Under the pieces are notes generated by a model, which was given only the letters and a program-made list of their open reading frames with translations, was not told the DNA's origin and did not search any database. A DNA stretch of 48,124 bases from Anaerolineae bacterium (GTDB lineage: Bacteria; Chloroflexota; Anaerolineae; B4-G1; DUEL01), in assembly GCA_025060135.1 (NCBI GenBank), contig JANXCY010000016.1:1-48124 (forward strand), in the 5' to 3' direction. Within the stretch, counting starts at the first letter, position 1, and every line of letters starts with the position of its first letter. A program made the position numbers and the translations under genes. Below, one piece after another: positions 47,485 to 48,124 of the stretch.

Positions 47485-48124
47485 GTGAAAGACGTGGTCA
47501 TTGTCAGCCCCGTGCGCACGCCAGTGGGGGCCCACGGCGGTGCGCTCCGCAGCCTCCGGGCCCAGGACCTCGCCTGTATCGTCTTCAAGGCCGTGCTGGA
47601 ACGGACCGGGATAGACCCCGGCATTCTGGATGAAGTCATCCTCGCCAACATCGGTCAGCCCTCGGATGCTGCCAACATCGCCCGCGTCGCCGCGCTGATG
47701 GCCGGAGTCCCCGTTCACGTCCCCGCTTTCACCGTCCAGCGCAACTGTGCCTCCGGGATGCAGGCCATCACCTCCGCCTACCAGGCCATCCAGGCCGGCG
47801 ATGGCGAAATCTACCTGGTGGGCGGCACCGAGAGCATGAGCAACATCCCCTACATTCTCAAGGGCGCCCGCTGGGGCTACCGGCTCCGACACGCCGAACT
47901 GACCGACGCCCTCTGGGAAGGCCTCACCGACCCCATCTGTGGGCAGATCATGGGCCGGACCGCCGAGAACCTGGTGGAAAAGTATAACATCTCCCGCGAG
48001 GAACAGGACCAGTACGCCGTCAACTCCCACAAGAAGGCCTTTATGGCCCAGCGGATGGGCAAGTTCAACGACGAGATCGTCCCCGTGGAGGTCGTCAAGA
48101 AGGTCGCCGGGCAGGAAGTGGCGA
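47485..48124 (+). CDS. Acetyl-CoA acetyltransferase / thiolase (3' end beyond window)
   Basis: The 213 visible codons are the N-terminal half of a thiolase, which joins or splits acyl-CoA units. VIVSPVRTPVGAHGGALRS is the family start and AFTVQRNCASGMQAITSAYQ contains the acylated active-site Cys. YLVGGTESMSNIPY and MGRTAENLVEKYNISREEQD follow as expected. The remaining half with the C-terminal Cys-His pair lies outside the window. GTG start, 7-8 nt after AGGAGGTG. Acetoacetyl-CoA thiolase and beta-oxidation thiolase cannot be separated from this part. The TetR gene upstream may control it. Confidence 0.93.
   Translation, partial: MKDVVIVSPVRTPVGAHGGALRSLRAQDLACIVFKAVLERTGIDPGILDEVILANIGQPSDAANIARVAALMAGVPVHVPAFTVQRNCASGMQAITSAYQAIQAGDGEIYLVGGTESMSNIPYILKGARWGYRLRHAELTDALWEGLTDPICGQIMGRTAENLVEKYNISREEQDQYAVNSHKKAFMAQRMGKFNDEIVPVEVVKKVAGQEVA

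Noticed and set aside
1-48124. tRNA and rRNA genes
   Set aside because: I looked for tRNA T-arm patterns and rRNA core words on both strands and saw none. A tRNA scan would be needed to be certain.

Overview
The window is about 48 kb of GC-rich bacterial DNA, densely coded on both strands in short operons. The gene content suggests Chloroflexota (Anaerolineae-like): a large-type SRP RNA, a T-box leader on valS, ferredoxin-dependent 2-oxoacid oxidoreductase, DsrMK-like redox subunits and UvsE. No rRNA or tRNA gene was seen, so this assignment is an inference. Promoters are unusually readable. Several have TTGACA and TATAAT-like boxes 16-17 nt apart.

Layout. 0-1.3 kb: the tail of an unrecognised AT-richer gene, a response regulator that has lost its DNA-binding domain, and a ferredoxin-like remnant. 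1.3-7.1 kb, leftward: FAH-family hydrolase, moaA, thioredoxin-type arsenate reductase, dGTPase-like phosphohydrolase and a sugar kinase. 7.2-8.3 kb: a lone membrane protein. 8.3-11.5 kb, leftward: ArsR regulator, DsrE, TusA, a NarI/DsrM-like cytochrome b and an HdrD/DsrK-like iron-sulfur protein, behind a near-consensus promoter with an ArsR-like dyad at its start site. 11.6-12.5 kb, leftward: ECF sigma factor and a small membrane protein. 12.6-20.9 kb, rightward: rfbB, a decayed DUF4258/DUF2283 toxin-antitoxin pair, a TtcA-family gene, smc, a SanA/YdcF protein, a wrecked asparaginase gene, an MFS transporter and rsfS. 21-30.7 kb, rightward: korAB, a KAP NTPase fused to an FGE-like domain, a degenerate gene, a pyrF-pyrE fusion and a tungstate/molybdate ABC transporter. 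30.8-38.7 kb: DUF368 (PopT-like) protein, uvsE, a leftward cell-envelope pair (DUF348/G5/3D protein and a GT2 glycosyltransferase), the SRP RNA, a PHP phosphatase, uppP and a phosphate-binding-like lipoprotein. 38.9-48.1 kb: mutL, valS with its T-box (leftward), cca, a creatininase-family gene, a TetR regulator with palindromic operators, and a thiolase cut by the window edge.

How the genes relate. The sulfur operon looks like a regulated sulfur-carrier and membrane redox module. moaA and the W/Mo transporter both serve molybdopterin cofactor. DUF368 and UppP bear on undecaprenyl phosphate recycling, next to cell-wall genes. Between genes the genome carries many small word-like repeats, some of which now encode protein ends, together with several decayed genes. 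This points to active turnover by small repeats and deletions.
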